A stretch of 64,000 bases of DNA from Parachitinimonas caeni (GTDB taxonomy: Bacteria > Pseudomonadota > Gammaproteobacteria > Burkholderiales > Chitinimonadaceae), in assembly GCF_030129945.1 (NCBI RefSeq), contig NZ_JARRAF010000002.1, positions 1 to 64,000 of the forward strand, read 5' to 3'. This document shows positions 52,423 to 62,606 of this stretch, piece after piece. The notes below the pieces were generated by a model that made no database searches, had not been told where the DNA came from, and saw only the letters and a program-made list of their open reading frames with translations. Numbering within the stretch: position 1 is the stretch's first letter; every line of letters begins with the position of its first letter. Position numbers and translations under genes: made by a program.

Positions 52423-55332
52423 TCAAGGTAATCGGGATAACTTGGCTCCGGCCAACTCCAGCCGCTCCGCATCGGAAAAGCGAAGCGTGCCGGTCAGTTG
52501 GACCTGCTTCTGCCCCGCAAGTTTCCGGGCTTCTTCACGCGGCATGGGTACACCAAAGGTGTGATCACCCAAGCGCACATTGAACACCTGAACATCCGCA
52601 TCATATTCACCCAGATTGACGATGGCGGAATAAGCCGACGACCATTTGCCAACCCGGGTCTGGTATTCCAGCGTTGTTTCGAAGGCGTCTTTTGACAAGG
52701 TGGCAATGTCATTCACTTCTGGCAAACCCCACAGCCGCAAGCTCTTGTCATCCCCCCATGACAGCAAACGACGCCCATCTGCCGAGAACACTACATTACG
52801 GATCCGTTCGACATGCCCTTTCAGCACACCGACAGGATCCCCATGCTCGGCATCCCACAACTGCAGCGAAAAGTCATTGCCTGCGGAAGCCAGCAAACGC
52901 CCCTTGCCTGCGAAGAATACGGCAACCTGACCAGGTAAACGCGCCACGGCTGCACCACTCTGGGTATCCCATAAACGCGCACCTTCATCCCCTAACGTTG
53001 CATATCGTCTGCCATCTGCGGAGAAACTGACAAAAACATTACCTGGAATCGTCGCCAACAGGGCCCCACTTTGGGCATCAGCCTGCCGTAGTACCCGATC
53101 CATTCCATTAAGAATGATCTTGCTACCTTCGGGCGAGAAAAACATGGATTGCTGCACGCCTTCAAATACTTGCAGTTGCCGACCATTCGTACCATCCCAC
53201 AAGATGACCTGACCATTGGCACCGCGTGTCAGAACTCGCCGGGCATCAGCAGAAAACAATCCGTCAACCACGGGGCCGACATGGCCTTTCAGGCTGAACA
53301 GCTCATCCCCGCTCTCGCCATTCCAGACCTTGGCAGATTCGTCATCACTGGCCGTGACGATACGGCTACCATCCGGTGAAAAACGGATGCTGTTAACCTT
53401 CTTCCAATGGGCGCGCATGGCAGATTCTCGTTTGCCGTCCGCGACATTCCACATGCGCAGATTCGAGTCTTCGTCGCCCCAAGCCAGCAATCGCTTGCCA
53501 TTGGGCGAAAACAGGAAGGTGACCTTGCCGCTGGGTGCGCTCAATGTATCGAGCAGCTTGCCCGCCTCGATATCCCACAAATAAATATCCCCCTCACCAC
53601 CGCGCGCAACAATCCGCTTGCCATCGGGAGAATACAACGCCTCAACCACCCGCTCGCGATGGCCCTTCAGGTGGGCAACCATGCCACCGCTTTCCGTATC
53701 AAGCACCCTCAGACTATTGCTCTCAGCCGGCGTCAGTAGATATTTGCCATCCGGCGATAGCGAGCGCTGGCCCGCACTGGCCGTCTGGTTGATTACAGCC
53801 CCGCTCTGCGCATCCCACACTCGCGCTGCGCGATCAGCGCCAAATAGCGCCAGGCGACGACCATCAGAAGAAAAACGGGCACTCAGAACATCCCCAGTGA
53901 ACCCTCCCAGACCAGAAATCAGCTGATAGCTTTCAAACAACTTGCGAGGCAGGATGACCCCGATAGACCGGGAGGGTGCCAGCTCAGCGCTTTGCGCCAT
54001 GGCAAGCTGGATCGGTGCCGCCGTATTTTCCTGGCCCGCCAGCGGATTGAAATAAAAATCCCCAGTCAGCGACGTATTCTCCCACGGGGTTTGCTGACCA
54101 CCCGACTGCTGCATGACCCCCACCCGCACCTGCTTGAACACCTCCTCAATGCGCAAGCCAGGCTGAGACATGGCCCGCAACAGGTTCTCGGTGTACAGCC
54201 CATTACCGCCACTGCCATCCGAAGCGACCCGGCCGGGTGCCGTTGCAAACGCTACCAAAGTACCGGTCGGAGCATCCATTTGGGCAAGACCACTGCCATT
54301 CGAACGGAAGCTACGGGCAAACGGGTTATTGCGGCATGCGTCCAGAATCACCACATTGACCCGATTCTTGGCGCTATCAAGCTTCTCCAGAACTTCGTTG
54401 ACGTTATAGGCACGCGTCGATACCTCATCTTCTGCCTGGATGTCGGCCCCTACCGGCACCAGATAGTTATTTCCTTTCACCTGCAACCCATGCCCCGCAT
54501 AGAAGAACAAACCCACTCCACCGTTCTTTAGTTGATTGCCAAAGTCGCGTACCACTTTCTGTATTTCTTCCAAGCCAATGTTCTCGCGCTTGGTCACCGA
54601 AAAGCCGAGCTGTTGCAACTTGCTGGCCATGGCTCTCGCATCATTGACCGGGTTCAATAATGGCGAGTCACGATAGGCGCCATTGCCAATCACCAGCGCC
54701 AGTTTTTGTTCACGCACGATCGCCGGTGCGGTCGAGACACTGGTGGCGGCCACCATAGGGCTCGGTGCCGGTTGAGGAGAAGCCACCGTTGTCGCGACAG
54801 GAAAAGAAGCAGGTACTTGCGGGACGGCAGTCGTAACAACCGGAGCCGGGTGGGCAGCTACGGGAGCCGGCATCGCTGGTGGCGGTGTTTGTTTGGCCGC
54901 TGCAATAACAGGCTGCGCCGAAACCGGCGCAGAGGGCTGAGTTTGCGTAGGGGCCAAAGTTGGGGCTGAGGCTGGTGCCGAAACGGGAGTTGAAGCGTGG
55001 GCTGGAGTCGTCGTTACCTGGCCCGGCACGGTCTGTATAGCCGCCACCAATGGCGCCCCCGACGCACTGGTGACGTTCTTGGATGGCGGGAGAATCACCA
55101 CATTGGCGGGCAACAATGGCGCCCCTTCACGCGGGAAGGGAATGGGCGTGATGGTAACGGAGACTTCGGGTGCCGCCTTGCTGGAAATGGCAGAAGGCGC
55201 CGGAGCAGGCTCACTGGGTCGAGTCTTCTTGGTAGATACCGATAGATTACGCTGCTCTGCCGCGCTGACCATTCCGCCCCCGAGCAACAGCAACCCTGCC
55301 AGCAGACTATGGTAGATGACTAGCTTCTTCAT
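52423..55332 (-). CDS. Exported caspase (C14)-WD40 protein
   Basis: 969 residues from the ATG at 55332, with GAGG seven bases upstream. The signal peptide ends VSAA. Residues about 30-200 are a Pro/Ala/Val/Thr-rich linker. The caspase-like domain (about 205-420) has IVREQKLALVIGNGAYRDSP, His281 in FYAGHGLQ and catalytic Cys333 in ILDACRNNPF. From about 465 to 910 there are WD40-type repeats (FSPDGSRIVTASDDESAKVW; FSADGRRLLSWGDDKSLRLW). The last ~75 residues form a separate beta domain. This bacterial orthocaspase arrangement, exported to the envelope, has no established role in this group. Confidence 0.88.
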   Translation of the reverse strand: MKKLVIYHSLLAGLLLLGGGMVSAAEQRNLSVSTKKTRPSEPAPAPSAISSKAAPEVSVTITPIPFPREGAPLLPANVVILPPSKNVTSASGAPLVAAIQTVPGQVTTTPAHASTPVSAPASAPTLAPTQTQPSAPVSAQPVIAAAKQTPPPAMPAPVAAHPAPVVTTAVPQVPASFPVATTVASPQPAPSPMVAATSVSTAPAIVREQKLALVIGNGAYRDSPLLNPVNDARAMASKLQQLGFSVTKRENIGLEEIQKVVRDFGNQLKNGGVGLFFYAGHGLQVKGNNYLVPVGADIQAEDEVSTRAYNVNEVLEKLDSAKNRVNVVILDACRNNPFARSFRSNGSGLAQMDAPTGTLVAFATAPGRVASDGSGGNGLYTENLLRAMSQPGLRIEEVFKQVRVGVMQQSGGQQTPWENTSLTGDFYFNPLAGQENTAAPIQLAMAQSAELAPSRSIGVILPRKLFESYQLISGLGGFTGDVLSARFSSDGRRLALFGADRAARVWDAQSGAVINQTASAGQRSLSPDGKYLLTPAESNSLRVLDTESGGMVAHLKGHRERVVEALYSPDGKRIVARGGEGDIYLWDIEAGKLLDTLSAPSGKVTFLFSPNGKRLLAWGDEDSNLRMWNVADGKRESAMRAHWKKVNSIRFSPDGSRIVTASDDESAKVWNGESGDELFSLKGHVGPVVDGLFSADARRVLTRGANGQVILWDGTNGRQLQVFEGVQQSMFFSPEGSKIILNGMDRVLRQADAQSGALLATIPGNVFVSFSADGRRYATLGDEGARLWDTQSGAAVARLPGQVAVFFAGKGRLLASAGNDFSLQLWDAEHGDPVGVLKGHVERIRNVVFSADGRRLLSWGDDKSLRLWGLPEVNDIATLSKDAFETTLEYQTRVGKWSSAYSAIVNLGEYDADVQVFNVRLGDHTFGVPMPREEARKLAGQKQVQLTGTLRFSDAERLELAGAKLSRLP

Positions 55333-55413
55333 CGAATCGACCTCACGGCTTTCATGACGAGCACGGCAAATTGCCTGACAACCCAAGTGCAGCTCTGATG
55401 AGGCGCAACCGTC

Positions 55414-55429
55414 ACGTCAACAGAGCCTA
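55414..55429. repeat. Solo terminal fragment of the MITE-like family
   Basis: ACGTCAACAGAGCCTA is identical to the right end of the full copies, flanked by TA. It lies about 80 bp upstream of the caspase-WD40 start. Confidence 0.65.
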
Positions 55430-55478
55430 GTTCAGTTTAATCAAGCTCACAGCAAGTCGCCCGCCAGCATTACGCATT

Positions 55479-56321
55479 TCAGAGATGCAATACGCCACAC
55501 CCCAGTTCGACCACCCGGCCACCCACATATATCCCGCCGTCCGTCGCCACCTCCAGCGAGAGGCAATTCAGACGCCCCGTTTGTCTGCCCTGCGAGATCT
55601 GCGCCTTCAGGGGCACTCTTCCACACTGGAGTTGCCACCAGCCACCCAGATTGGCAGCAGCAGAACCAGTCCCTGGATCTTCCATGACACACCCTTGCTT
55701 CAACCAGAAAAAGCGGGCCAGGAAACCTTCTTCCGTACGCGCAAACACGTACACCTTGCTCTGCCCAGCCACGTTTCGCACCCTGCGCGCCATCAAACCA
55801 GCGTCAGGCTGGCAACCCTCAATCGCTACCTCATCCTTCACTGACACCAGAAGCTGCTCATTACCCTGTACCGACATCCAGACCGGCTCACCTGCCAGTT
55901 GATCGGGCCCAAGCCCCAATACTTCGGCAATCTGGCGTCGATCTAACTCGCACAGACGATGCAAAGGCACAGGTGCACGCAAACGCCACCGATCCTGCTG
56001 AGCCTGCAGCGCAATCTGCCCAGCCGGAAGTTGTAGCGTCACCGTATCCCCAGTCTGGTAAACGCGCCGCACCACGGCCGCTGCCCCTAGTGCAGGATGC
56101 CCCGCAAATGGCAATTCATACGCCGGAGTGAAAATACGCAAGGCCGCTGAAGCCGTTTCCGATTCAAACAAAAATGCCGTTTCCGACAAATTGAATTGGC
56201 TGGCAATTGCCTGCATGGTTTGCGCGTCAAGCTGGCTCGCATCCTCGACCACCGCGAGCGGATTTCCACCAAATGCTGTTTCAGCAAATACATTCACAAT
56301 GCGAAAGCGCACTTCTGGCAT
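55479..56321 (-). CDS. PhzF-family protein
   Basis: 280 residues from the ATG at 56321, with GGAG upstream; an open frame to 56351 is longer but unsupported. Family signs: RIVNVFAETAFGGNPLAVV, LSETAFLFES with the catalytic Glu in place, PAYELPFAGHPALGAA and the C-terminal GSAAANLGGWW motif. PhzF enzymes isomerise trans-2,3-dihydro-3-hydroxyanthranilate, but most genomic members are unlinked to phenazine genes and of unknown substrate. No phenazine genes are here. Confidence 0.88.
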   Translation of the reverse strand: MPEVRFRIVNVFAETAFGGNPLAVVEDASQLDAQTMQAIASQFNLSETAFLFESETASAALRIFTPAYELPFAGHPALGAAAVVRRVYQTGDTVTLQLPAGQIALQAQQDRWRLRAPVPLHRLCELDRRQIAEVLGLGPDQLAGEPVWMSVQGNEQLLVSVKDEVAIEGCQPDAGLMARRVRNVAGQSKVYVFARTEEGFLARFFWLKQGCVMEDPGTGSAAANLGGWWQLQCGRVPLKAQISQGRQTGRLNCLSLEVATDGGIYVGGRVVELGCGVLHL

Positions 56322-56378
56322 ATCGGCCACTCCAAATATAAATACGGCCAAAACGGCCGACTGAATAAGTTTGTTTTG

Positions 56379-56384
56379 TATAAT
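56379..56384 (+). promoter_or_regulatory. Probable -10 box of the pcnB promoter
   Basis: A perfect TATAAT lies 50 bp before the pcnB start codon. No clear -35 is seen. Confidence 0.4.
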
Positions 56385-56434
56385 GCAGGGTTTATCGCAT
56401 ATTTTCAGATTATCAACCCGAGCCGATCCGACCC

Positions 56435-57766
56435 ATGATTCGTAAACTACTGGGCCGCGTGCTGCGCCTACCTAAACGCCACGGTGGTGGCCGAGTGGTC
56501 ATCCCACAGCGCCGCCATGGCTTGCATCGCGATGGCATCGACTCCTGTGCCCTCAAGGTAACCGACCGCCTGCATGAAAGCGGCTTTGAAGCCTATGTAG
56601 TAGGCGGCGCGGTGCGCGACCTGTTGCTGGGCAAGCATCCCAAAGACTTCGACGTCGCCACCAACGCCACGCCAGAAGAAATTCACCGGCTATTTCGCCG
56701 CTCCCGCATTATTGGCCGCCGCTTTCGTCTGGTGCATGTCATGTTTGGCGACGAAATCATCGAAGTTTCGACATTTCGTGGCGGTGGAGAAACGGTAACC
56801 GATGAAACCGGCCGCGTCATTCGCGACAATGCCTGGGGTAACCAGGAAGACGACGCCAAACGCCGCGATTTCACCGTCAATGCCCTGTTCTACGACCCGG
56901 CACGCGAGGAAATCATCGACTTCCATGGCGGTGTCGAAGACCTCAAACGCAAAAAGCTGGTCATGATCGGCCCTCCTGCCCAGCGCTACCGCGAAGACCC
57001 GGTGCGCATGCTGCGCGCGGTGCGTCTTGCAGCCAAGCTGGGGCTGGATATTGACGGAGCAACACGCAAGCCGATTCGGGAACATGCCAAGCTACTCGAA
57101 AACGTCCCGGCTGCCCGGTTATTCGACGAAATGTTGAAACTGCTGTTCTCTGGCCAGAGTTGGGGGGCGCTCATGCAACTACGGGAAGAAGGCTTGCATC
57201 ATGGCTTTTTCCCCTTGCTTGACAGCATCCTGGCCAATCCTCAAGGCACGCAGTTTCTGAAGCTGGCGCTAGAGAACACCGATGCCCGGATTCGTGACGA
57301 CAAGCCCGTATCAGCAGGCTTTCTGTTTGCAGCCCTGCTCTGGCAAGAAGTGCTGCAAAACTGGGCTCGGCGCAAAGCACGCCACGAGAAACCAATGCCC
57401 GCACTGTTTGCTGCGATTGATGAAGTAGAGGCCGTACAGGAAGAAAAACTGGCAATTCCGCGTCGTTACGGAACGGTAATGAAAGAAATCTGGATGATCC
57501 AGCCCCGTTTCGAGCAACGTACCGGCGCCAAACCATTCCGCCTTCTGGAGAGCCCACGTTTTCGCGCCGGTTACGATTTTCTGTGTCTGCGTGCCGCCAG
57601 CGGCGAGCTGGATCAGGAGCTGGCAGACTGGTGGACCCGCTTCCAGTCGGCTGATATGTCGCAACGTGAAGCCATGCTGGTCAAAGACTCCCCCGCCGGC
57701 AGTGGCAATAAAAAACGGCGGCGCAAGCGCAAGCCCAATGGCGGCAACGAGTCCGGCCAGGAATGA
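56435..57766 (+). CDS. pcnB: Poly(A) polymerase I
   Basis: 443 residues. Adds 3' poly(A) tails that mark RNAs for decay. The nucleotidyltransferase head has YVVGGAVRDLLLG and DFDVATNATPEEI; the PAP I-specific IIGRRFRLVHVMFG and EVSTFRG motifs favour PcnB over the CCA-adding enzyme. The arm (RRDFTVNALFYDP) is present. The C-terminal tail is strongly basic (KKRRRKRKPN), as is usual for RNA binding. It overlaps folK by 4 bp. Confidence 0.93.
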   Translation: MIRKLLGRVLRLPKRHGGGRVVIPQRRHGLHRDGIDSCALKVTDRLHESGFEAYVVGGAVRDLLLGKHPKDFDVATNATPEEIHRLFRRSRIIGRRFRLVHVMFGDEIIEVSTFRGGGETVTDETGRVIRDNAWGNQEDDAKRRDFTVNALFYDPAREEIIDFHGGVEDLKRKKLVMIGPPAQRYREDPVRMLRAVRLAAKLGLDIDGATRKPIREHAKLLENVPAARLFDEMLKLLFSGQSWGALMQLREEGLHHGFFPLLDSILANPQGTQFLKLALENTDARIRDDKPVSAGFLFAALLWQEVLQNWARRKARHEKPMPALFAAIDEVEAVQEEKLAIPRRYGTVMKEIWMIQPRFEQRTGAKPFRLLESPRFRAGYDFLCLRAASGELDQELADWWTRFQSADMSQREAMLVKDSPAGSGNKKRRRKRKPNGGNESGQE

Positions 57767-58245
57767 TAGTGCGCGCCTACATCGGCCTCGGCGCCAATCT
57801 GGGCGAGGCCGCCAATACCTTGCAAGTTGCCCTGCAAGCGATCGGTCTGCTACCCGAGAGCTGGTTGCTGGCAGCCTCCCCACTCTATCGCAGCGCTCCC
57901 GTCGGGTATCTGGACCAGCCTGATTTTGTCAATGCAGTTGCCTGTATCGAAACCACCCGACCTCCCCTGCAACTCTTGACAGACTTGCAGGCTCTGGAGG
58001 AGCAGTCAGGTCGACAGCGCACTTTCCGCAACGCACCAAGAACTCTCGACCTTGATCTGCTACTGTATGGCGATTGCGTGCTGAATGAGCCCGATTTGGA
58101 GCTCCCCCATCCACGCATGCACCAACGTGGCTTCGTGCTGGTTCCCTTGCTCGACATTGCGCCGGACATCATCATTCCCGGCGTCGGGCCGGCAAACCGT
58201 TGCGCCAGCCTGTTAGATCTGACCGACCTCGTGAAACTCGAATAA
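57763..58245 (+). CDS. folK: 7,8-dihydro-6-hydroxymethylpterin pyrophosphokinase
   Basis: 160 residues. Folate pathway enzyme adding pyrophosphate from ATP. Signature RAYIGLGANLGEAANTL, the RTLDLDLLLYGD core and ELPHPRMHQRGFVLVPL are typical. Start overlaps the pcnB stop (ATGA), so it is translationally coupled. Confidence 0.95.
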   Translation: MIVRAYIGLGANLGEAANTLQVALQAIGLLPESWLLAASPLYRSAPVGYLDQPDFVNAVACIETTRPPLQLLTDLQALEEQSGRQRTFRNAPRTLDLDLLLYGDCVLNEPDLELPHPRMHQRGFVLVPLLDIAPDIIIPGVGPANRCASLLDLTDLVKLE

Positions 58246-58306
58246 CACGAGCGCCTGCAGCAGCCGGGTAGCCGCCCGGCCCCTGACAGGCCAGAAGGGA
58301 GACTGC

Positions 58307-58945
58307 ATGACACTGGATCGATATCGTTATCTTGTTGTGGAAGGCCCCATCGGTGCCGGGAAAACGGCTCTGGCCCGCAAACTCGCAGATCACCTTAACG
58401 CCAACGCCATGCTGGAACGTCCCGACGACGTACCATTCCTGCCCAAATTTTATGTCGATATGCCCAGGTATGCCTTGGCAACCCAGCTTTCCTTTTTATT
58501 CCAGCGCGTTCACCAGATATCCGATCTCGCGCAGATAGACCTGTTTCATGGCCAAACGGTTGCTGACTTTCTGTTCGATAAAGACCCGTTGTTTGCCGAG
58601 CTGACGCTCAGCGATGATGAATTCAAGCTATATAGCGATATTTTCCATCACCTGAAATTACAAACCCCCAAGCCTGATCTGGTCATTTATTTACAGGCTG
58701 ACGTCGAAATATTGCTGCAGCGAATCCGCGCCCGGGGTCATGAATATGAGCTGAAAATTCCCGATGGCTATTTACGCAAACTGGTCGAACGTTATAGCCG
58801 CTTCTTTTATGACTTCAATGACGCACCCTTATTGATCGTCAATGCCAACAACCTTGATTTTGTTGATGAATCAGAAGACTTTGCGATATTGTTGCGCCGC
58901 ATCGAAGCAATGAAGAGTGGCCGGGAATACTTCAACAAGTCCTGA
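58307..58945 (+). CDS. Deoxynucleoside kinase family protein
   Basis: 212 residues; an AAGGGAG ribosome site precedes the ATG. P-loop VEGPIGAGKTALA, the LID region RARGHEYELKIPDGYLRKL and the ERPDDVPFLPKFYVDM substrate loop match the dNK/dGK-dAK family. Phosphorylates a deoxynucleoside (deoxyadenosine or deoxyguanosine likely) with ATP. In Neisseriales this gene commonly sits between folK and panB. Confidence 0.88.
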   Translation: MTLDRYRYLVVEGPIGAGKTALARKLADHLNANAMLERPDDVPFLPKFYVDMPRYALATQLSFLFQRVHQISDLAQIDLFHGQTVADFLFDKDPLFAELTLSDDEFKLYSDIFHHLKLQTPKPDLVIYLQADVEILLQRIRARGHEYELKIPDGYLRKLVERYSRFFYDFNDAPLLIVNANNLDFVDESEDFAILLRRIEAMKSGREYFNKS

Positions 58946-59014
58946 ACGACCTGATTCTGCAGTCGTTAGACGCTATTCCGGCCGCCTCCCGCCGAACCCC
59001 TGCGAGTAGAAACC

Positions 59015-59806
59015 ATGAAAATCACAATCAGTACCTTGCAAAAACAAGTTCATGAGGGTCACAAGATCACCATGCTCACCTGCTACGACGCCAGCTTTGC
59101 AGCCATGCTCGACGCAGCCGGCGTGGAAATTCTGCTGGTGGGCGATTCGCTCGGCATGGTTATACAAGGCCACAACTCCACCTTGCCGGTATCGTTGGAT
59201 GATCTTGTCTATCACACCGCTTGTGTTTGCCGGGGAACCAAGCAAGCGCTCGTTCTGGCAGACATGCCTTTTGGCAGCTATCAGCAATCGAAAGAGCAGG
59301 CATTTGCCAATGCCGCCAAATTGATGGCGGCCGGTGCCGAGATGGTCAAGATCGAGGGCGGTGCAATCATGGCAGAAACCACCGAATTCCTTACTCAGCG
59401 CGGCATTCCGGTCTGCGCCCACATTGGCCTGCTACCGCAATCAGTTCACAGCTATGGTGGCTACAAGGTACAAGGAAAGACTGAAGAACAAGCTGCCCAG
59501 CTCAAGCAGGATGCGAAAGTGCTCGAAGCCGCAGGTGCAGCCATGGTCTTGATGGAAATGGTGCCCGCACAACTGGCCAAAGAAATCACCGAGTCCCTGA
59601 CTGTCCCCACCATCGGGATCGGCGCCGGGGCCGACGTCGATGGTCAGGTTCTGGTGTTACATGACATGCTCGGCGTCTACCCTGGCAAAAAAGCACGTTT
59701 CGTCAAAAATTTCATGCAAGGCACTACCAGCATACAAGGAGCGATTGAAGCCTACGTCCAGGCGGTCAAGGCCAAGACCTTCCCAGCTGCAGAGCATAGT
59801 TTTTGA
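59015..59806 (+). CDS. panB: 3-methyl-2-oxobutanoate hydroxymethyltransferase
   Basis: 263 residues. First committed step of pantothenate synthesis, using methylene-tetrahydrofolate. Family signs: [33 protein letters not shown], and [12 protein letters not shown]; the [14 protein letters not shown] loop is present. It is followed by panC, with panD further downstream. Confidence 0.95.
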   Translation: MKITISTLQKQVHEGHKITMLTCYDASFAAMLDAAGVEILLVGDSLGMVIQGHNSTLPVSLDDLVYHTACVCRGTKQALVLADMPFGSYQQSKEQAFANAAKLMAAGAEMVKIEGGAIMAETTEFLTQRGIPVCAHIGLLPQSVHSYGGYKVQGKTEEQAAQLKQDAKVLEAAGAAMVLMEMVPAQLAKEITESLTVPTIGIGAGADVDGQVLVLHDMLGVYPGKKARFVKNFMQGTTSIQGAIEAYVQAVKAKTFPAAEHSF

Positions 59807-59839
59807 GTTATCCATCACGTCCAGAACAGGAATCCGACC

Positions 59840-61603
59840 GTGGACAACTTTACCGATTGGCTCAATCAAGCGTGGAATGACCACGCAGATAACGCCCAGG
59901 TCGTTGCCGACCGGCTCGACCAAGGCATGTCACAACTCCGCACTCCTGGAGATATTGCGGGTATGGCACGTCTAGCCAGCCACGTTTTGGGCGAGCATCT
60001 GGGCCAATGGGAAACAGGTATACGGTTGTTAGATCAACTCGCGCGCCATGTGCCGGAAATCGACACAGCCGCCGCAGAAACCATCGCCATCAACCGGGCG
60101 GCACTTCGCCTGTGCTCAGGTAGCGACAATGCGCTACCAAGCTCACTTTCACCAACAGCGGCGATACGGGCGGATGGCGTTGCAGCATCGGCACTCGCCG
60201 CCCACCAGCAACTGGAACGCGCCGGGATGCTATTAAGGCGGGCCGCGACGGCTGCCCAGACTTATGCCGAAGCAGGCAATCCTGCAGCACGGGCAGTCGC
60301 CATTGCTGGCAACAACCTGGCTTGCAGCCTGGAGGGACTACCAGAACGCTCGGCACAGGCCAACGAGTTGATGCTGATGGCCGCTGGCTATGCCCGCCAA
60401 TTCTGGGCGATTGCCGGGGGGTGGCTGGAAACCGAACGGGCCGAATACCGTCTGGCTATGAGCCACTGTGCCGCTGGCCTTGCTGAAGCGGCCATCATTC
60501 ATGCGCAGGCCTGCCTGGACATCTGCCGGCAGAACGATGCTGCTGCGCTGGAATGGTTATTTGGCTACGAAAGTTTGGGCCATGCCCATCTACTGGCAGG
60601 TGAGCAGATCAAGGCGTCACAGGCCCTGCAAGACGCCGAACGGCACCTTGCACAAGTCGGCGAAGCAGATCGCCCCTGGTGCAACGAAGCGCTAAACGGT
60701 CTGCGCCAAAAACTCAAAACACAGACAAACGAGAAACGGATTTCCTCAGGACTGCCGATGAAGATTATTACTTCGATTGCCGAGCTGCGCGCTTGGCGCA
60801 AAACGCTGCTGGTTGCAGGAGAGACACTGGCCTTTGTCCCAACCATGGGCAACCTGCACGAAGGCCATCTGGCCCTGGTTGCAGCGGCCCGGCAACACGC
60901 CCGGCGAGTGGTGGTCTCAATCTTCGTCAACCCGCTGCAATTTGGTCAGGGCGAGGATTACCTGACCTACCCGCGCACCTTCGATGAAGATTGCGCCAAA
61001 CTTGAAGCGGCAGGTGTTGATGTGGTGTTCCATCCATCCGTCGAAGAGCTGTATCCGCGCACCGAACAGCGCTACAAGGTAGAACCACCAGCGATTCAAG
61101 ATGAGCTGTGCGGCAAATTCCGGCCAGGCCACTTCCGGGGCGTCGCCACTGTCGTCACCAAGCTATTCAATATCGTGCAATCTGAATACGCCATGTTTGG
61201 CAAAAAGGATTACCAGCAACTGAAGGTTATTGAAGGTTTTGTGGCGGATCTTGATTTTCCGGTCACCATTGTGCCGGTCGATACTGGCCGTGCTGACGAT
61301 GGGCTGGCACTGTCATCGCGCAACGGTTATCTGACCCCCGAGGAAAGAGCCGAAGCTCCTCGCCTTTACCGCAACCTGAAGCAGATCGAGTCTTCTCTGA
61401 AAGCAGGAGATAGCGACTTTGTAAAGCTCACCGAAACAGCCCGCGCCGACCTGGAAAACCATGGCTGGCGCGTTGATTATGTTGAAATCCGCACCGCCCA
61501 GACGCTAGATCACGCCCGGCCGGGCGATAAGGCGCTGGTTGTGCTGGCGGCAGCCCGTCTTGGCAAACCAAGACTGATCGACAATCTGGAAGTGTCGCTT
61601 TAA
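59840..61603 (+). CDS. panC: PanC with an N-terminal ~306-residue helical extension
   Basis: 587 residues in one open frame. Residues 307-587 are a complete pantothenate synthetase ([46 protein letters not shown]) of the usual ~280-residue length, joining pantoate and beta-alanine with ATP. Its canonical start [13 protein letters not shown] is an internal ATG at 60758 with only a weak AGGA site upstream. Residues 1-306 are a separate all-helical, TPR-like domain ([36 protein letters not shown]) not known in PanC. No stop codon separates the two, so either it is a real fusion or internal initiation makes PanC as well. Confidence 0.85.
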   Translation: MDNFTDWLNQAWNDHADNAQVVADRLDQGMSQLRTPGDIAGMARLASHVLGEHLGQWETGIRLLDQLARHVPEIDTAAAETIAINRAALRLCSGSDNALPSSLSPTAAIRADGVAASALAAHQQLERAGMLLRRAATAAQTYAEAGNPAARAVAIAGNNLACSLEGLPERSAQANELMLMAAGYARQFWAIAGGWLETERAEYRLAMSHCAAGLAEAAIIHAQACLDICRQNDAAALEWLFGYESLGHAHLLAGEQIKASQALQDAERHLAQVGEADRPWCNEALNGLRQKLKTQTNEKRISSGLPMKIITSIAELRAWRKTLLVAGETLAFVPTMGNLHEGHLALVAAARQHARRVVVSIFVNPLQFGQGEDYLTYPRTFDEDCAKLEAAGVDVVFHPSVEELYPRTEQRYKVEPPAIQDELCGKFRPGHFRGVATVVTKLFNIVQSEYAMFGKKDYQQLKVIEGFVADLDFPVTIVPVDTGRADDGLALSSRNGYLTPEERAEAPRLYRNLKQIESSLKAGDSDFVKLTETARADLENHGWRVDYVEIRTAQTLDHARPGDKALVVLAAARLGKPRLIDNLEVSL

Positions 61604-61607
61604 TTTC

Positions 61608-62084
61608 ATGCTAACTGGCACCACTTTCCTGTTAGGAATCGCGTCCAACGGCGACGACATTGCAACCGAGCTGTGCCGTCTGTTTATGGATGCTCGACAG
61701 ACAGCCATGCCATGGCTGCCACAAAGGCATGATTTTGAATCAACCCGTGCCTATCTGGCTGACCTGCCCAACCAGCAAACCGTCGTATTAGCCCGCTCTG
61801 GCAACGACGACATCGCCGGATTTGCGGGGTACGATCAGGAGTGGATACATCATCTGTACATCGCCCCCCGCTACTGGCGCCAGGGGCTAGGCAGTCAGTT
61901 GCTGGGCCATATCCTGCGTACCCAGCACGAGACATCGTTATGGTGCTTTACCGATAATCTGGCGGCACGCGCTTTTTATGAACGGCACGGCTTTGTGCCG
62001 GTCGAATTTACCAACGGCGGGGGCAACGAAGAAGGTTGTCCCGACGTGCTTTACCGTCATCCGGGCGATCCCCGGCGCGACTGA
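61608..62084 (+). CDS. GNAT-family N-acetyltransferase
   Basis: 158 residues, 4 bp after the panC stop. GNAT signs: [21 protein letters not shown] for acetyl-CoA binding (R-Q-G-L-G), and [21 protein letters not shown]. It lies between panC and panD, transcribed with them. In Enterobacteria a different GNAT (PanZ/PanM) activates PanD maturation; a similar role here is tempting but speculative, since the sequence is not clearly of that type. Confidence 0.75.
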   Translation: MLTGTTFLLGIASNGDDIATELCRLFMDARQTAMPWLPQRHDFESTRAYLADLPNQQTVVLARSGNDDIAGFAGYDQEWIHHLYIAPRYWRQGLGSQLLGHILRTQHETSLWCFTDNLAARAFYERHGFVPVEFTNGGGNEEGCPDVLYRHPGDPRRD

Positions 62085-62100
62085 CTGCAAAGGAATACTT

Positions 62101-62478
62101 ATGCAACGCAATATGCTCAGAGCAAAGCTCCATCGTGTCGTTACCACCGATGCGGAACTCCACTACATTGGCTCCTGCGCCATTGATGAAAATCTGCTGG
62201 AAGCCTCGGATATTCGTGAGTACGAAGCCATTGATATCTGGAACGTCACCAATGGCGAGCGCTTTTCAACCTATGCCATCAAAGCAGAACGCGGATCGGG
62301 GACCATTTCGGTCAATGGCTCGGCGGCACGCCGGGTTCAGGTGGGTGACCTGTTGATCATCGCCGCTTTCGGTCAGTTCAGCGATGACGAGCTCAAAGAC
62401 TACGCTCCCCGGCTGGTGTTCGTGGATGAGCAGAACCGCATTACCGAAGTGCAACACCGAACCCCAGTGCAGAAGTAA
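62101..62478 (+). CDS. panD: Aspartate 1-decarboxylase
   Basis: 125 residues from the ATG at 62101, preceded by AAGGA at about six bases; an upstream in-frame start at 61978 overlaps the acetyltransferase. Pyruvoyl enzyme that makes beta-alanine for PanC. Self-cleavage site is Gly24-Ser25 in HYIGSCAID. Ends the pan cluster with a strong terminator directly after. Confidence 0.95.
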   Translation: MQRNMLRAKLHRVVTTDAELHYIGSCAIDENLLEASDIREYEAIDIWNVTNGERFSTYAIKAERGSGTISVNGSAARRVQVGDLLIIAAFGQFSDDELKDYAPRLVFVDEQNRITEVQHRTPVQK

Positions 62479-62494
62479 GCGCTGTTTCTATCAC

Positions 62495-62519
62495 AAAAAC
62501 CGGGCCTTGCCCGGTTTTT
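62495..62519 (+). terminator. Rho-independent terminator after panD
   Basis: CCGGGC (62500-62505) pairs with GCCCGG (62509-62514), extended by A/T pairing, followed by TTTTTG. It ends the pan operon. Confidence 0.85.
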
Positions 62520-62533
62520 GCGTTGTGTCGCCG

Positions 62534-62563
62534 TAGACTTGTTGACGTATTGTTTCCGGTCGC
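62534..62563. repeat. Solo end of the MITE-like family
   Basis: TAGACTTGTTGACGTATTG followed by TTTCCGGTCGC is a somewhat mutated copy of the left terminus. It lies between the panD terminator and hemF. Confidence 0.6.
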
Positions 62564-62606
62564 ACTAGGCCCACTTTCCACCCCACTTTTTTCATAGGAT
62601 GTTCCG

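Noticed and set aside
55479-56321. Phenazine biosynthesis role for the PhzF-like gene
   Set aside because: No other phenazine genes near it; the family is much broader than phenazine pathways.
61608-62084. PanZ/PanM assignment for the GNAT between panC and panD
   Set aside because: Position is suggestive, but the sequence gives no diagnostic similarity; kept as a generic GNAT.
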